A stretch of 64,000 bases of DNA, from NCBI GenBank assembly GCA_000621905.1, contig JHXB01000001.1, positions 310,001 to 374,000 on the forward strand, given 5' to 3'. Positions 62,672 through 64,000 of this stretch are shown one piece after another; within the stretch, counting starts at the first letter, position 1; every line of letters starts with the position of its first letter. Position numbers and translations under genes: made by a program. The notes below the pieces were generated by a model that worked only from the letters and a program-made list of their open reading frames with translations, was not told the origin of the DNA and ran no database searches. The DNA is from Lachnospiraceae bacterium NC2004. Lineage in GTDB: Bacteria > Bacillota > Clostridia > Lachnospirales > Lachnospiraceae.

Positions 62672-63547
62672 ATGGACGAGAATATGAGTCTTATGGACAG
62701 GATTAATGAGAAATATCCTAAATTCAGCAAGGGGCAGAAGAGGATTGCAGATTTTATTAGAGAGAATTATGACTTAGCTTCGACTTATACGGCTGCTAAG
62801 CTTGGTAAGGAGGTTGGAGTTAGCGAATCCACTGTAGTAAGATTTGCATGTGAACTTGATTATGACGGATATCCTGAACTTTTAAAGGCTGTCGCATCTA
62901 CTGTCAGAACTCATTCTACTTCTATTCAGAGGTTGGAGACTGCGTACAAGAGAAGTGAGCAGAAGGAAGATTTGCTTACAAGTATTCTTAACTCTGACAG
63001 GGCTCGTATCAAGGAGACTTTGGAGAATATTGATTATGAGATGTTTGACAGGGTTGTTGATGTAATCTCTAATGCTGACAGTATCTATATTCTTGGAGTT
63101 CGTGGAACATGGTATGTTGCCGGCCTTTTGGGACATTATTTCAGGATGATATTTGACAAGGTATATGTACTTGAGGGCAATGATAATATCGATACATTAG
63201 AGCAGATAAGCAGGATTAAGAGCAATGACTGTTTTATCGGAATAAGCTTTCCAAGATATTCACAGCGTACCCGTACTGCAATGAAGCTTGCTAAGAGTCA
63301 TGGGGCTAAGACTATTGCGATTACTGACGGTGTTGAGAGCCCACTCTTAGAGTATGCAGATTATCCGCTTATAGCCAAGAGTGATGTAATGGCTATTGTA
63401 GACTCTCTTACAGCGCCTATCTCTGTTATTAATGCTCTTATTGTAGCAGTGTGTATGGAGAAGAAAGACGATCTTGAGAAGAGACTTCATGTATTAGAGG
63501 AACTCTGGGATGAATATAAGGTCTATGATGACCATATGATAGAGTAG
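62672..63547 (+). CDS. MurR/RpiR-family transcriptional regulator
   Basis: A 291-residue regulator. The N-terminal HTH_6 domain (about 1-80) has YPKFSKGQKRIADFIRENYD and KEVGVSESTVVRFACELDYD. The C-terminal SIS sugar-phosphate-binding domain (about 125-260) has SIYILGVRGTWYVAGLLGHY and GISFPRYSQRTRTAMKLAKS. Such regulators sense phosphosugars. It is 10 bases before the flavoprotein gene, so both are probably cotranscribed. Its target genes are unknown. Confidence 0.92.
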   Translation: MDENMSLMDRINEKYPKFSKGQKRIADFIRENYDLASTYTAAKLGKEVGVSESTVVRFACELDYDGYPELLKAVASTVRTHSTSIQRLETAYKRSEQKEDLLTSILNSDRARIKETLENIDYEMFDRVVDVISNADSIYILGVRGTWYVAGLLGHYFRMIFDKVYVLEGNDNIDTLEQISRIKSNDCFIGISFPRYSQRTRTAMKLAKSHGAKTIAITDGVESPLLEYADYPLIAKSDVMAIVDSLTAPISVINALIVAVCMEKKDDLEKRLHVLEELWDEYKVYDDHMIE

Positions 63548-63557
63548 GAAGGTTAGG

Positions 63558-64000
63558 ATGTACGATCTGATTATTGTTGGCGGTGGAGCTTCTGGAATGC
63601 TTTCTGCTATAGGTGCTGCTAAAGCGTATATTGATCAAGGTGTTAATGATTACAAGATTGCAATTGTTGAGAAGAACGAGAAGCTTGGCAAGAAATTGTT
63701 TATCACAGGTAAAGGTAGATGTAATATAACAAATGCTTGTGATATAGAGGATCTGTTTAAGGCTGTTAAGAGCAATCCTAAGTTTTTGTACAGCGCGTTT
63801 TATACATTTTCAAATGATTCAATGATAGACCTTCTTAATGAGTTTGGACTTGATACCAAGGTAGAGAGAGGCGGAAGAGTGTTTCCATGCTCGGACCATT
63901 CGTCAGATGTTATTAAGGCTCTAAGCAAAGCACTTAATAAGTATGGTATCGAGGTTATGCTAAACTCTAATGTCAAAGATATTATTGTGGCTGATGATAG
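63558..64000 (+). CDS. BaiN/HI0933-type NAD(P)/FAD-dependent oxidoreductase, 3' end outside the window
   Basis: The frame opens at ATG 63558 (GGAAGG before it) and runs past the window end, giving the first 147 residues. The FAD-binding dinucleotide motif is YDLIIVGGGASGMLSAIGAA, and IVEKNEKLGKKLFITGKGRC is the signature of the HI0933/YhiN/BaiN family. The continuation NITNACDI and GGRVFPCSDHSSDVIKAL fits it too. Family members are flavoproteins; a few reduce bile-acid intermediates, but most are uncharacterised. Full length is normally about 400 residues. Confidence 0.88.
   Translation, partial: MYDLIIVGGGASGMLSAIGAAKAYIDQGVNDYKIAIVEKNEKLGKKLFITGKGRCNITNACDIEDLFKAVKSNPKFLYSAFYTFSNDSMIDLLNEFGLDTKVERGGRVFPCSDHSSDVIKALSKALNKYGIEVMLNSNVKDIIVADD

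Noticed and set aside
1-64000. CRISPR array or prophage
   Set aside because: No regularly spaced repeats and no phage structural genes were seen.

Overview
This window is a chromosomal segment of a low-to-moderate GC Gram-positive anaerobe, most likely a member of the Clostridia in or near Lachnospiraceae. The evidence is gene content: Gram-positive PolC, the pyrH-frr-uppS-cdsA-dxr-rseP-ispG-polC order, rimO-pgsA-cinA-recA-recX-rny, the [FeFe]-hydrogenase maturases HydE/HydG/HydF, Fhs, and a Na+-pump decarboxylase cluster. Nearly every gene is on the + strand; aroA is the only confident gene on the - strand. Most genes carry strong AGGAGG-type ribosome binding sites, and several promoters match TTGACA-17-TATAAT closely.

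Layout. 1-3.8 kb: the end of a secreted Ig-like, Lys-rich surface protein, a HAD phosphatase, a small membrane protein and a bactofilin with a long acidic head. 3.8-14.9 kb: nucleotide, translation, isoprenoid, envelope and replication operon (pyrH to polC). 15.0 kb: tRNA-Glu(CTC). 15.2-20.4 kb: a SpoIID/LytB-domain protein, queA, a 21-codon ORF, a YesN/YesM-type two-component pair, and a structured intergenic region. 20.5-30.3 kb: aroA (-), a MESH1-like HD hydrolase, fhs, rimO, pgsA, cinA C-terminal domain, recA, recX, rny. 30.4-34.0 kb: hydE, hydG, hydF (no hydA here). 34.2-38.9 kb: an aminotransferase, a Nudix hydrolase, a truncated XerD-like protein, a formate/nitrite channel and a DAHP synthase. 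38.9-46.4 kb: a type I restriction-modification island. 46.5-57.5 kb: ClC channel, GH25 lysozyme, deoB, pdp, a metallophosphoesterase, scpA, scpB, cls and aminopeptidase P. 57.6-62.6 kb: a biotin-dependent carboxyltransferase / Na+-pump operon. 62.7 kb to the end: an RpiR regulator and the start of a BaiN/HI0933-type flavoprotein.

The most unusual region is the island at 38.9-46.4 kb. A type I RM operon (hsdM, hsdS, hsdR) holds three extra genes between hsdS and hsdR: a DUF3990 ADP-ribosyltransferase-fold protein, an uncharacterised 139-residue protein, and a NADAR-family protein. NADAR proteins are known or predicted to remove ADP-ribose modifications, so this looks like an ADP-ribosylation toxin/antidote or NAD-linked defence cassette carried inside an RM operon. 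The island is bounded by two almost identical terminator hairpins and starts with a probable remnant of another specificity subunit, which suggests it was acquired and exchanged.

Other points of note: a XerD-like protein at the usual xerD locus that has lost its catalytic residues but keeps a good promoter and RBS; PolC with substituted PHP metal-ligand positions; and a carboxyltransferase operon carrying both 12S-like and 5S-like subunits as well as a Na+ pump.
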